Origin: Nostoc carneum NIES-2107
GTDB taxonomy: Bacteria; Cyanobacteriota; Cyanobacteriia; Cyanobacteriales; Nostocaceae
Direction of reading: 5' to 3'
DNA length: 64,000 nt
Assembly: GCA_002368155.1 (NCBI GenBank)
Contig: AP018180.1
Coordinates: forward strand, 2,637,947-2,701,946
The notes under the pieces were generated by a model. That model saw nothing but the letters and a program-made list of their open reading frames with translations, was not told where the DNA came from and searched no databases. This document shows, in pieces, positions 25,903-34,350 of this stretch. Position 1 is the stretch's first letter, and every line of letters starts with the position of its first letter. A program made the translations under genes and the position numbers.

Positions 25903-26265
25903 CATGATTAGAGCTAAAGTATAGATTACTTAAATTTTAAAATATCGCTGGGATTTCAAAACTTAGGCGCATCCTTAGTCATCATTAAAGGTAATACCAA
26001 ATCAAATAATGTTGGCGACACATGAATAATATTCTAGAGGGCAAGGCACTGCCTTTCCCCTACAATCTGTCGCATTCTTTTTTCAAATTGGTATAATTTA
26101 CCATCCCATCTTTAAATTGCTGCTCAATACATTAGCAAGGGCGAAGATATTGAGCAAATTCTTTCTCTTCCTCTGCTAGCCTAGCGATCGGATATTTTTT
26201 AGTTGGAAGTCCCTTGGAGACTCACCAGAAGCGACTTATCTGCAGGCATTGCTGGGCAATATCTG
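25903..26265. other. Region between the terminator and the G6PDH gene
   Basis: It contains the reversed MITE copy (25993-26094), then ~170 bp with two GCGATCG sites and the inverted pair cccttgg/ccaaggg. An overlapping minus-strand frame (26199-26531) runs in an alternative phase of the G6PDH gene and is not supported. Confidence 0.5.
25993..26094 (-). repeat. MITE-like palindromic element, copy 2 (reversed)
   Basis: It starts ATACCAAATCAAATAATG, then GCGACACATGAAT, and ends CTACAATCTGTCGCATTC with TTTTTTCAAATTGGTAT. Compared with the 54271 copy it is inverted and shorter in the middle. The terminal inverted repeat (ATACCAA...TTGGTAT) is intact. Confidence 0.78.
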
Positions 26266-27645
26266 CTACTCCCTTGGCAAGGGATTGTACCAGCGATCGC
26301 TCGGCAAGAGTAGTTTATCTGATTCAGGTGGGCCCCATGTATTTGGCTCATATTCGTAAACGGGTGTGACGCGATCGAGAATTGACTGGACAATCCGCCA
26401 TTCCTCTTCCACCGTATCTTCGCGCACAAACAAGGTGGGATCGCCCCGCATCGCATCACCCAACAGACGTTCATAGGGTTCCATCTCATCCCCGCCTCCA
26501 TAAAAGGCCAACAGTTCCACCGCAGAGCCAATCATGTCTTCGCCTGGGATTTTCGTGCGCGCACCCAACCCGACAATTACCTCCGGATCTAGTAGAAACC
26601 GAACATAATGAGTGTTTTCTTTTCCACCTTCTTTGAACACATCTAGAGGTGGACATTTGAGTTTGACCATCACTTCAGTGGTCTTCACAGGCAATTTTTT
26701 CCCAGCGCGGATGTAGATGGGAACTCCTGACCACCGCCAGGTATTAATAAATAGCCGCACTGCAACAAAAGTTTCTACTTGGGATTGGGGAGAAACACCT
26801 TCTTCATCGCGGTAACCACGAAATTGACCGCGAATAATGTCATTGGGTTGCAGTGAAAGTATAGCTTTGAGAATCCGCTCTTTTTCATCCCGGATGGCAT
26901 CAGGAGCATTACTAGCGGGTGCATCCATGCAAACGGAAGCTAATACTTGCAGCATATGGTTTTCCACCACATCCCGAATTGCACCAGTCTCCTCATAGAA
27001 GTGCCCCCGTCCTTGAATGCCAAAGTTTTCTGCCATCACAATCTGGATGCTTTCAACATAGTTACGATTCCAGATTGGTTCGAGAAAAGAGTTAGCAAAC
27101 CGAAAATAGAGTAAATTTAGCAGTGGTTCTTTGCCCAGGTAATGGTCGATGCGATAGATAGAAGATTCGGGAAACACCGATGCCAGAATTTGGTTTAACT
27201 CACGTGCTGATTGCAAATCCCGGCCAAATGGTTTTTCGATCACTACGCGGGCATTTTTAGCACAACCTGATTTACCCAATCCTTCCACTACTTGGGCAAA
27301 CAGACTAGGCGGAATTGCCAGATAGTAGAGAGGACGAGTGGCATTACCCAAGGCTTGACGTAATTTTTCGTAAGTTTCTGGTTTGTTGTAGTCACCAGAG
27401 ACATAGTGAAGCAATGAGGAAAGTTGATCAAATGCTGCTTGATTTACACCACCATAATGTTCCAGGCTATCACGTGCCCTTTCCCTAAGTTGATCCGTCG
27501 TCCAAGGTCTTCCAGCAACACCAATCACTGGCACATTAAGATTACCCCGCCTCACCATTGACTGAAGGCTGGGAAAGATTTTCTTGTATGCCAGGTCACC
27601 TGTTGCCCCGAAAAATACCAGTGCGTCTGAATTAAGAGTTTCCAT
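26266..27645 (-). CDS. zwf: Glucose-6-phosphate 1-dehydrogenase
   Basis: A 459-residue G6PDH oxidising glucose-6-phosphate to 6-phosphogluconolactone with NADP. The nucleotide motif [16 protein letters not shown] (11-26), the catalytic RIDHYLGKE (~165-173) and the [10 protein letters not shown] motif are intact. The shorter length and ending ([11 protein letters not shown]...) mark it as different from the ~510-residue cyanobacterial Zwf that is encoded beside opcA. No opcA, fbp or tal lies next to it. It is probably a paralogue used under particular conditions; that is inference. Confidence 0.93.
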   Translation of the reverse strand: METLNSDALVFFGATGDLAYKKIFPSLQSMVRRGNLNVPVIGVAGRPWTTDQLRERARDSLEHYGGVNQAAFDQLSSLLHYVSGDYNKPETYEKLRQALGNATRPLYYLAIPPSLFAQVVEGLGKSGCAKNARVVIEKPFGRDLQSARELNQILASVFPESSIYRIDHYLGKEPLLNLLYFRFANSFLEPIWNRNYVESIQIVMAENFGIQGRGHFYEETGAIRDVVENHMLQVLASVCMDAPASNAPDAIRDEKERILKAILSLQPNDIIRGQFRGYRDEEGVSPQSQVETFVAVRLFINTWRWSGVPIYIRAGKKLPVKTTEVMVKLKCPPLDVFKEGGKENTHYVRFLLDPEVIVGLGARTKIPGEDMIGSAVELLAFYGGGDEMEPYERLLGDAMRGDPTLFVREDTVEEEWRIVQSILDRVTPVYEYEPNTWGPPESDKLLLPSDRWYNPLPRE

Positions 27646-27942
27646 GACGAACCTCTTGAGGAATGAGCTTTTTCATGATAGTTGCCAAACTGATAGCGTC
27701 TAGCTGACAACAGTTTATCAGCAAAATCTGCTTTACTACGGGAGGTGTTTCAAGTTTTCCCTCACACCATTTAACTGTCAAAATTTGAGTACCTTTATCA
27801 GGTTTCGGGCTGATTTGAATCCACTATGTTTGTAGATTTGTTTGACCGCGCAGATTTGCTTGATTCTATCTTAATATTTGATTTTTAAAAATCACAAATA
27901 TTATAAATATAGGTAGTATTAATTGAGTATATAACGAATAAT

Positions 27943-28992
27943 TTATGTTTGAGAAATAGTTAATCCCCATGCTTGCATTTGCGGAAAATCCTGTTGAATA
28001 ATTTCGATAACTTTGCTTTTACTTTCTTGATTTTTAACAATCAGTTGTGCAGTTCCATCACCTTGAGAGCCTACACCTTTTCCTCCAAAGATATATGGTT
28101 TTAAAGGCTGATGATTGAGAAGGAGGTGCAGTTTCTTTGCAGTTAATTCAGAAGGGCAAGCTGGAATTAGATGCCTATCAAATTCAGCTTGAGCTTTTGT
28201 CATTAAAGCTCCCAGAAGTTTGGCATCTCCTAATTGTAGTGCTGCAACTGCTTGCTGAGTAATTTGTGAACTAATAGAACCTAAATATTTTTGGACATTT
28301 TGCTGTTGAGTATTAATGGCAAAAGGATAACACTCGTTCAACCTTCTCAAAATCTCTTGTGTGTTTTTGCTACCGCCGAGATCAACAATCACAAAAAACA
28401 AATCTTTGCTAACTGTTAGTTCCTTTAAATCAATTTGTTCCCCATCAAATATCATCAAGATTGGGCGATTTCCATAAGCGCAAGCCTGATCCATGCGACC
28501 ACACAGACTAGGAGTGGTTCTTTCTCCTAGATAGGCCAGTTCCATTTCTTGACGAATTGTCATCTTCAAGTCATACAGACGATTAAAAGCACGCGCAATC
28601 AGAACGCAAAAGGCAGCACTAGAAGATAATCCTTTTTGGATAGGTAAGTCAGTTAGATAATTATCAACCTCAAGTCCACCAACACCATAGTGAGTCAGAA
28701 ATTGATAGGCTGTACCAGCAGCATAACTAAAAAAACTACCCTCTTGAGCTACTGACTTAAGGACATGAGATTTCATAGGTAATCTGAATGCTTCAGACTG
28801 TCCACCATCACATAAAGAAGCACGAATAATTAACTCGTTAGAATTAACTTTAACCGTAGCGTAAATTCCTTGATTAGTACCAACAATTAAGGTGTACCCC
28901 TTTTCAATTTCAGGATTAATTTTGCGATATTCTCCTGACCAATCACTATGTTCTCCGAACAAACAAAGACGACCTGGAACAAAAATTTTCAT
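27943..28992 (-). CDS. GHMP-family sugar kinase (galactokinase/mevalonate-kinase type)
   Basis: A 349-residue kinase. The N-terminal PGRLCLFGEHSDW matches the galactokinase-type substrate motif, the ATP loop is PIQKGLSSSAAFCVLIARAFN, and the C-terminal motif is FGGKGVGSQGDGTAQLIV. A polar LGERTTPSLCGRMDQACAYG block is shared with sugar 1-kinases (arabinokinase, galactokinase, fucokinase-like). The sugar cannot be decided from sequence, and no sugar-nucleotide genes flank it. Confidence 0.87.
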   Translation of the reverse strand: MKIFVPGRLCLFGEHSDWSGEYRKINPEIEKGYTLIVGTNQGIYATVKVNSNELIIRASLCDGGQSEAFRLPMKSHVLKSVAQEGSFFSYAAGTAYQFLTHYGVGGLEVDNYLTDLPIQKGLSSSAAFCVLIARAFNRLYDLKMTIRQEMELAYLGERTTPSLCGRMDQACAYGNRPILMIFDGEQIDLKELTVSKDLFFVIVDLGGSKNTQEILRRLNECYPFAINTQQQNVQKYLGSISSQITQQAVAALQLGDAKLLGALMTKAQAEFDRHLIPACPSELTAKKLHLLLNHQPLKPYIFGGKGVGSQGDGTAQLIVKNQESKSKVIEIIQQDFPQMQAWGLTISQT

Positions 28993-29391
28993 TTTAAGTT
29001 TCCTGTTGTTAATTGGAGTATATCTGTTTTCAATAACATTACCTAATTGACATAGATTTTAAGCTTAACTGAACTGTATTAAACTTGAAAAGCTATTTTT
29101 CAGCGGTTGTTATGACAACTGGTGATATATAATAGATTACTTATTTATGGCTCAAGCCTTTCTTAAGAGCTTTTCATATTAGCTAGTGAGTCCTATTTTC
29201 CAAGACTATAGTCTGTCTGGACTCATAAAAGCTGCTTCACCATCGCTTTTAAAACTAATAAAAATTGTGGTCAATTCCTCTCAAATGCCGAAATTAGCTC
29301 TATAGGCAACACTTTTAGCGTAACTACTTACAATAAAGTTATATATTAATTGCATGGCTTTTTAAGTAGGAAGATTAGGGATTTTATCAAA
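28993..29391. other. Divergent intergenic region
   Basis: AT-rich, about 400 bp, with no gene or clear repeat. A weak gtaggaagattaggga purine stretch precedes the start at 29392. No strong promoter signature is visible. Confidence 0.5.
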
Positions 29392-30285
29392 ATGACTAGC
29401 GAACAAACAGAGATAGAACAGGCAACACAGGCTAAGGAACAAACACCATCAGGGATATTTCAAGCAATTGGCGTAATTACAGGTGATGTGGCTTTTATCA
29501 AAGATGATGAGAGAAATAAATACATTGCAAACATCACCATAGGACAGTACAAGTACAACCTATTCCCTCATGGCTCATCATGGAGCAAATTAGCATCTTT
29601 TAATGGACTACGGAAGCAGATAGAATCTACAGGTATTAGCAAACAGAAATTAATTGTTTACCCCAAAATTACACATTACCCAGGTAGAGAGCAGCAACAT
29701 AAGATAGCATTCCAGTTGGTTGCATTCGAGAATGATAATGTAGAGAATTCAATCTCACAGGAATTAAATGACCTGGAATTTAAGCTTTCGGGTTTATGGC
29801 AATTCATCCCAGTTTGTAGAACACCATGCATCACAGTGATGAGAAATTTTAGTGATCAACGCTTGGAATACATCAAACAAGCTCAGCTAAGCAGTAAGGT
29901 CAACTTTATGAAAGCATCTCATATTCCCTTGATGTGGAAAGATGCACCTGTAAATCCTTTTAGGTTTAACCCAAAATTGGAAAAAGAGCAGCAGGGTAAA
30001 GCAATGTTTGTCAGCATCAAAGCCAGGTTTATTCCTGGTAAAGATATGTTTGGGTTTGATTCTCTTTTAGGGATGCCACAGGATGAACCACCAAAGTATT
30101 TAAAAGCAGGTAAAAAAGATAAGGCAGAAGTACTTAAGAGTAAGTTAGCTTTTAAGCGCCAAAGAACTTCTAACGAACAGATGAAGGGAGGGAATCGGCC
30201 AAAAGTTGTTCCCAAAAAACTTGACCCCATAGAAACAAGTCCAGCCGCAGTCATAGAAAAGCCGAAACTAAAACCTAAAAACTAG
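29392..30285 (+). CDS. Unrecognised protein with two related halves and a basic tail
   Basis: A 297-residue protein from the ATG at 29392; an in-frame TTG 14 codons earlier is less likely. An N-terminal Glu/Gln-rich stretch is followed by SGIFQAIGVITGDVAFIKDD, and a second half begins SGLWQFIPVCRTPCITVMRN. The similarity suggests two copies of one beta-rich (perhaps OB-like) module. The last ~70 residues are Lys/Arg/Pro-rich and probably disordered or nucleic-acid-binding. There is no signal peptide or membrane helix. I do not recognise the family. It stands alone, in slightly different codon style from its neighbours, so horizontal origin is possible. Confidence 0.72.
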   Translation: MTSEQTEIEQATQAKEQTPSGIFQAIGVITGDVAFIKDDERNKYIANITIGQYKYNLFPHGSSWSKLASFNGLRKQIESTGISKQKLIVYPKITHYPGREQQHKIAFQLVAFENDNVENSISQELNDLEFKLSGLWQFIPVCRTPCITVMRNFSDQRLEYIKQAQLSSKVNFMKASHIPLMWKDAPVNPFRFNPKLEKEQQGKAMFVSIKARFIPGKDMFGFDSLLGMPQDEPPKYLKAGKKDKAEVLKSKLAFKRQRTSNEQMKGGNRPKVVPKKLDPIETSPAAVIEKPKLKPKN

Positions 30286-30433
30286 GCTCATTTAGCAACG
30301 CATTTCCACAGAATTAAGGAGTTTGCAAAGTTTGGGTGAGATGCGTTGATGAGTTAAATCCATAATGTAATTAGTGTTGATTCTGTCCGTTATGTGTGAT
30401 TCGTTCACTCTAATAAGTATAGAAAAGGTAACT

Positions 30434-31039
30434 ATGATGACTGAACGAGAATTTCCCAATTGGGAAGCGCTTTATCAAGAACAACCAGTTGAAACCATGC
30501 CCTGGTTCAACCCAAGTTTAGATCCAGATGTCGAATCAGCCTTCCTCACCCTTGAATTCAGCAATGGTTCAGTACTGGATTTGGGCACAGGGCCGGGAAC
30601 CCAAGCGATCGCCCTAGCCGAACGAGGCTTCCAGGTGGTAGCGACAGACTTGTCAGAGGCGGCTATTCGTCAAGCAGCAGCAAAAGCAAATCAGAAGGGT
30701 TTAGAAATTTCGTTTCAGCAAGATGACATTCTCAACAGTCGTCTGGAACAATCTTTTGACTTGATTCTCGATAGAGGATGCTTTCACGTTCTCTCACCCC
30801 AAAGTCGAAGTACTTATGTACAAACAGTTGCGAACCTGTTAAAGCCTAACGGCTACCTATTACTGAAATGTTTTAGTCATTTGGAAACACGAGAACAAGG
30901 CCCTTACCGCTTTACCTCAGAGGAGATTCAACAATTATTTACAGAGCGATTTAATCTGTTTTCGGCTAAACAGACAGTCTATCATGGGACACTCGATCCA
31001 TTTCCCAAAGCACTCTTCTGCATTCTAAAAAAGCATTGA
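30434..31039 (+). CDS. Class I SAM-dependent methyltransferase
   Basis: A 201-residue protein beginning MMTEREFPNWEALYQ (ATG at 30434 or 30437; an upstream in-frame GTG at 30374 is unlikely). It has SAM motif I VLDLGTGPGTQAIALAERGF, motif II VATDLSEAAI and LILDRGCFHVL, with TPMT/thiopurine-like beginnings (WEALYQEQPVETMPWF). It probably methylates a small molecule, possibly tellurite, thiol or selenium compounds as in related families. The exact substrate is unknown. Confidence 0.86.
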   Translation: MMTEREFPNWEALYQEQPVETMPWFNPSLDPDVESAFLTLEFSNGSVLDLGTGPGTQAIALAERGFQVVATDLSEAAIRQAAAKANQKGLEISFQQDDILNSRLEQSFDLILDRGCFHVLSPQSRSTYVQTVANLLKPNGYLLLKCFSHLETREQGPYRFTSEEIQQLFTERFNLFSAKQTVYHGTLDPFPKALFCILKKH

Positions 31040-31113
31040 TTTTTTGGGTTTTGTTGCAAGTGCGCTGAGCAAGACCGCTGAGCTTTTAAATACAATGTGA
31101 GAAAACTGCATGA

Positions 31114-31167
31114 AAAATAAAACCCACTTACCCTTCAGTAACGTCAAGGATAGGTGGGCTTTATTTA
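31114..31167. terminator. Long inverted repeat, probable terminator
   Basis: AAATAAAACCCACTT and AGGTGGGCTTTATTT pair over about 15 bp with two wobble or mismatch positions. The U-rich end (TTTATTT) suits termination of the plus-strand methyltransferase. Confidence 0.65.
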
Positions 31168-31370
31168 TCTAGATGCACCCTGAAACTTGTCAGTGATCAA
31201 ACTGGGATGCTCCCATTATGCTTGCCAGCATAACTTTTGATGTTCCTTGTGGTTTAGGAAAAGGGTAAAGGGAAAGGGTGAACTCAAACCTTTCCTCTTT
31301 TCCCATTAACCAAACTGCACTGGTATGTTCCCATTCCTGAATACTCTAGCCTGATTGATTAATAATTAAA

Positions 31371-31402
31371 TCTCCAAACGAAATAATTAAGATGTTTGGA
31401 GA
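31371..31402. repeat. Inverted repeat of duplicated module, copy 1
   Basis: TCTCCAAAC / GTTTGGAGA arms with a 14-nt AT-rich centre. The equivalent in copy 2 is at 36938-36972, with one mismatch. In both cases it lies 90-91 bp before an 11-bp repeat array. Confidence 0.75.
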
Positions 31403-31461
31403 AAATGTGGTGTTCCAGAGGAGTTATTCTTTGTAGAACTTTAACAATTAATGGTGAAATT

Positions 31462-31494
31462 AACGGGTAAATATCGGTGAGAAATCGGGTATTT
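31462..31494 (+). promoter_or_regulatory. 11-bp direct repeat array, site A
   Basis: Three consecutive 11-mers AACGGGTAAAT, ATCGGTGAGAA and ATCGGGTATTT. The last ends 2 bp before the stop codon of the convergent response-regulator gene. The 11-bp period is that expected for tandem binding of OmpR/PhoB-type regulators. Confidence 0.6.
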
Positions 31495-31495
31495 C

Positions 31496-32173
31496 CTAAA
31501 GCTGCTTTAAGCGATAGCCTAATCCATGAACTGTTTCAATAAAATCATCAGGAGCACCTATTTCTCGGAGTTTATTTCTGAGACTCTTAATGTGAGATTT
31601 CACAGTTTCTTCGCTGGGTGGATCGTTCAGTGACCAGATGCGTTCAATAATTCCAGTGCGGCTGAGTACCCGCCGACCGCTAGAAACCAAGAGTTCTAAA
31701 AGGGCAAATTCTTTGGGTGTCAGATGTAGGGGATATTCAGCATAGGTGACTTCATAAGTGCTGGAATTTAAATGCAAATCGCCCCAACTCAAGCCACCGA
31801 AAGAAGTAGCGCTTTGATTGCGGCGTAACAATGCACGAATGCGCGCCATCAGTTCTGGCATTTCAAAAGGCTTTACCATATAGTCATCTGCCCCTGCATC
31901 TAACCCAGTAACTTTATCAGCTAGGGTATCGCGTGCTGTTAACATGAGGACAGGCAGACTGCGGTGATGCGATCGCAAGCGTTGACAAAAACTGACACCA
32001 TCTAATTTGGGTAAAGTTATGTCTAGCACCACTAAGTCATATTCCAACCCCTTGATAAAATCCCATGCTTCTTCACCGTCTTGGGCTATATCCACTACAT
32101 ATTGACGGTCAGTCAGGGCTTCCACTAGCATTTCTGCTAGCTGCACATCATCTTCAACTACCAAAATCCGCAT
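31496..32173 (-). CDS. OmpR/PhoB-family response regulator
   Basis: A 225-residue protein. The receiver domain carries VVEDDV and the phosphoacceptor Asp51 in LVVLDITLP, plus MLTARD and VKPFEMPEL. A winged-helix DNA-binding domain follows (LTPKEFALLELLVSSGRRVLSR...VKSHIKSLRNKL...VHGLGYRLK). It lies 41 nt downstream of the class A PBP gene, probably in one operon with it. The CHASE3 histidine kinase at 37076 is the obvious candidate partner. Three 11-bp repeat arrays around the locus are likely its targets; that is inference. Confidence 0.93.
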   Translation of the reverse strand: MRILVVEDDVQLAEMLVEALTDRQYVVDIAQDGEEAWDFIKGLEYDLVVLDITLPKLDGVSFCQRLRSHHRSLPVLMLTARDTLADKVTGLDAGADDYMVKPFEMPELMARIRALLRRNQSATSFGGLSWGDLHLNSSTYEVTYAEYPLHLTPKEFALLELLVSSGRRVLSRTGIIERIWSLNDPPSEETVKSHIKSLRNKLREIGAPDDFIETVHGLGYRLKQL

Positions 32174-32214
32174 TTCTTAAATATTTATTGATACTTAATT
32201 TCACCTTAATATTT

Positions 32215-34140
32215 TCAATTGGCTTTAGGCCGAGGAAACTTAGAAGGTGGCTGGAATCTTTGTACTGGTACATCCTTAAGTGCCTTCTGCATAAAATCAC
32301 GCCAGACAGGGGCCACTGTACCACCACCCGTGGCACTGTGAGCTAATTGTCGGTTGTCATCCCTTCCTACCCAGATAGCAGTACTTAACTGTGGTACAGT
32401 GCCAATAAACCAAATATCCTTTTCTGAAGAAGTTGTACCAGTTTTGCCGGCGACGGGACGACCGATAGCTGCACCTCTACCAGTTCCTTCATTGACTACC
32501 GATTGCATCACATCTAAGGTGGCGGCTGATGCCCAAGGGTCAAGAACTAGTTGCGGTTTTGGAGTATTATCGAGCAACACATTACCACTACTATCAGTCA
32601 CACGGGCAATAATCGTCGCTGGTGATTGCCAACCATAATTAGCAAAAGTGGCATAAGCACTAGCCATTTCCAGTGGTGTGACACCAATTGCACCCAATGG
32701 CAGAGAACTTACTGGCACCATTGGACTCATAATTCCTAAGGTACGGCAAGTTTCAATGACTTGATTCATCCCTACAGCTTTACCAAGCTTGATTGCGGGA
32801 ATATTACGAGACAGAGCAAGGGCAGTACGAATCGATATTGCTCCCATAAAGCTATTATCATAGTTGCGTGGATAATACCAACCGCTACCATCGCGATAAC
32901 TAACTGGGGTATCTAGTATCGTGGAATTGGGCGTGAATTTCCCACTGGCAAAAGCCGTATAGTAAACGAACGGTTTAAAAGAAGAGCCAGGCTGACGCTG
33001 TGCTTGTGTGGCGCGGTTGAATTCGCTAGTTTTGGCATCTACACCACCCACTAGTGCTTTGACAAAATGTGTGCGCGGATCGATAGCTACTAAAGCCATT
33101 TGATTTTTATATATCCCTTGACTCTCAAGGGTGCGATGCCATTTCTTAATAGTATCTTCTGCCATCAGTTGGAAATCTGTATCTACTGTCGTTTGTACCC
33201 GCATTCCAGCTTTGAGTAATGCTTCACGTCCAAATTTTTTAATTAGTTCTTGAGATACAGTATTGGTAACGTAAGGCAAAGCGCTACCTTGAAAAGATTT
33301 GATTTTACCAAGTTTGATTTTTTGTTTGAGGGCATCATTATATTCTTGCTGACTAATCCAATTTAATTCCAACATCCGCCCCAGTACTTCTTTCTGTTTT
33401 TGTTTAGCCAATTTCATATTCACAAACGGGCTGTATTCCTCTGGAGCGGGAATTAAACCTGCCATCATTGCTGATTCAGCAAGAGTTAAATTGGCGGCTG
33501 ATTTATTAAAGTAAGTGCGTGCGGCTGTTTGTACACCATAATTATTGTGACCCCAGTAAACTTGGTTGAGGTACATTTCTAAAATTTGGTCTTTAGTAAT
33601 AACTTGTTCTAACCTAATTGCTAATACTGCTTCGGCAATTTTTCGGGTAATAGCACGCTTCTGGGATAAAAATATATTTTTCACTAACTGCATGGTGATT
33701 GTCGAACCACCTTCGCGGACACCACCAGCTACGTAGTTTGCGATCGCAGCACGTCCAATCCCCACAGGATTAATACCATGATGCTGGAAGAAATTACTAT
33801 CTTCGCTAGCTAATACAGCTCGTTTTAAATTAGGAGAAATTGCATCTAAAGCCACTACTTGTCGGTTAGCTTCACCATGTATTCTGGCTAAAAGCTTGCC
33901 TTTAATATCATAGATATAAGTTGTTTCTGATGGAAAAAAGTTGCGTAACTGTCTAACATCTGGCAAATCTCGAAAACTAATAGCTAAACCAACTAAACCA
34001 CCAGATATTACAGAAGTTGATAACATAATGATGGATAGCAGTGTACCACCAGTTACTTGACCAACTCCTTGCCAAAATTCCCACCTAGGTAAAGTCTGAA
34101 TTTTTGATTGTTGCGTATCAATAATTTTAGATGAAGACAC
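32215..34140 (-). CDS. Class A penicillin-binding protein (PBP1A type)
   Basis: A 641-residue bifunctional peptidoglycan synthase. A membrane anchor (~35-60) is followed by a GT51 transglycosylase domain with EDSNFFQHHG and GGSTITMQLVKN, then a transpeptidase domain with QPGSSFKPF (Ser ~385), ALSRNIPA (SxN) and GKTGTT. It polymerises glycan strands and cross-links peptides in the periplasm. It sits between an FtsI-like PBP and a response regulator on the same strand. Confidence 0.95.
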   Translation of the reverse strand: MSSSKIIDTQQSKIQTLPRWEFWQGVGQVTGGTLLSIIMLSTSVISGGLVGLAISFRDLPDVRQLRNFFPSETTYIYDIKGKLLARIHGEANRQVVALDAISPNLKRAVLASEDSNFFQHHGINPVGIGRAAIANYVAGGVREGGSTITMQLVKNIFLSQKRAITRKIAEAVLAIRLEQVITKDQILEMYLNQVYWGHNNYGVQTAARTYFNKSAANLTLAESAMMAGLIPAPEEYSPFVNMKLAKQKQKEVLGRMLELNWISQQEYNDALKQKIKLGKIKSFQGSALPYVTNTVSQELIKKFGREALLKAGMRVQTTVDTDFQLMAEDTIKKWHRTLESQGIYKNQMALVAIDPRTHFVKALVGGVDAKTSEFNRATQAQRQPGSSFKPFVYYTAFASGKFTPNSTILDTPVSYRDGSGWYYPRNYDNSFMGAISIRTALALSRNIPAIKLGKAVGMNQVIETCRTLGIMSPMVPVSSLPLGAIGVTPLEMASAYATFANYGWQSPATIIARVTDSSGNVLLDNTPKPQLVLDPWASAATLDVMQSVVNEGTGRGAAIGRPVAGKTGTTSSEKDIWFIGTVPQLSTAIWVGRDDNRQLAHSATGGGTVAPVWRDFMQKALKDVPVQRFQPPSKFPRPKAN

Positions 34141-34350
34141 GGCAATTATACCTTTTAATTTTTAAAATTCACTACAATAAAACCGTAAAGAATGCCAAGT
34201 TGATTTATAGATATTTGATTTGATAAATTAGTTTTTGATAAATTTTAATTTACCTACTGCTATGGTAGTAACGCTTAAGAATAATTTAGCACCATAAGTC
34301 TTAAGATAAATAAGAGCGATCGCTCTTGCAATATTCCTAATGTCATATAT

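Larger units (their letters stand above)
31040..31495. other. Convergent gap with terminator and 11-bp repeat module
   Basis: It holds the terminator at 31114-31167 and an A/G-rich inverted stretch (ggaaaagggtaaagggaaagg...cctttcctcttttccc, about 31257-31302). It ends with the duplicated regulatory-like module 31371-31494 described separately. No gene is supported. Confidence 0.6.

Noticed and set aside
26199-26531. A 110-residue frame overlapping the 3' end of the G6PDH gene
   Set aside because: It is an alternative phase of zwf, whose frame is clearly coding; the residues look random.
29350-29391. N-terminal extension of the orphan protein from a TTG
   Set aside because: The ATG at 29392 is a better start, and the extra residues (HGFLSRKIRDFIK) lack support.
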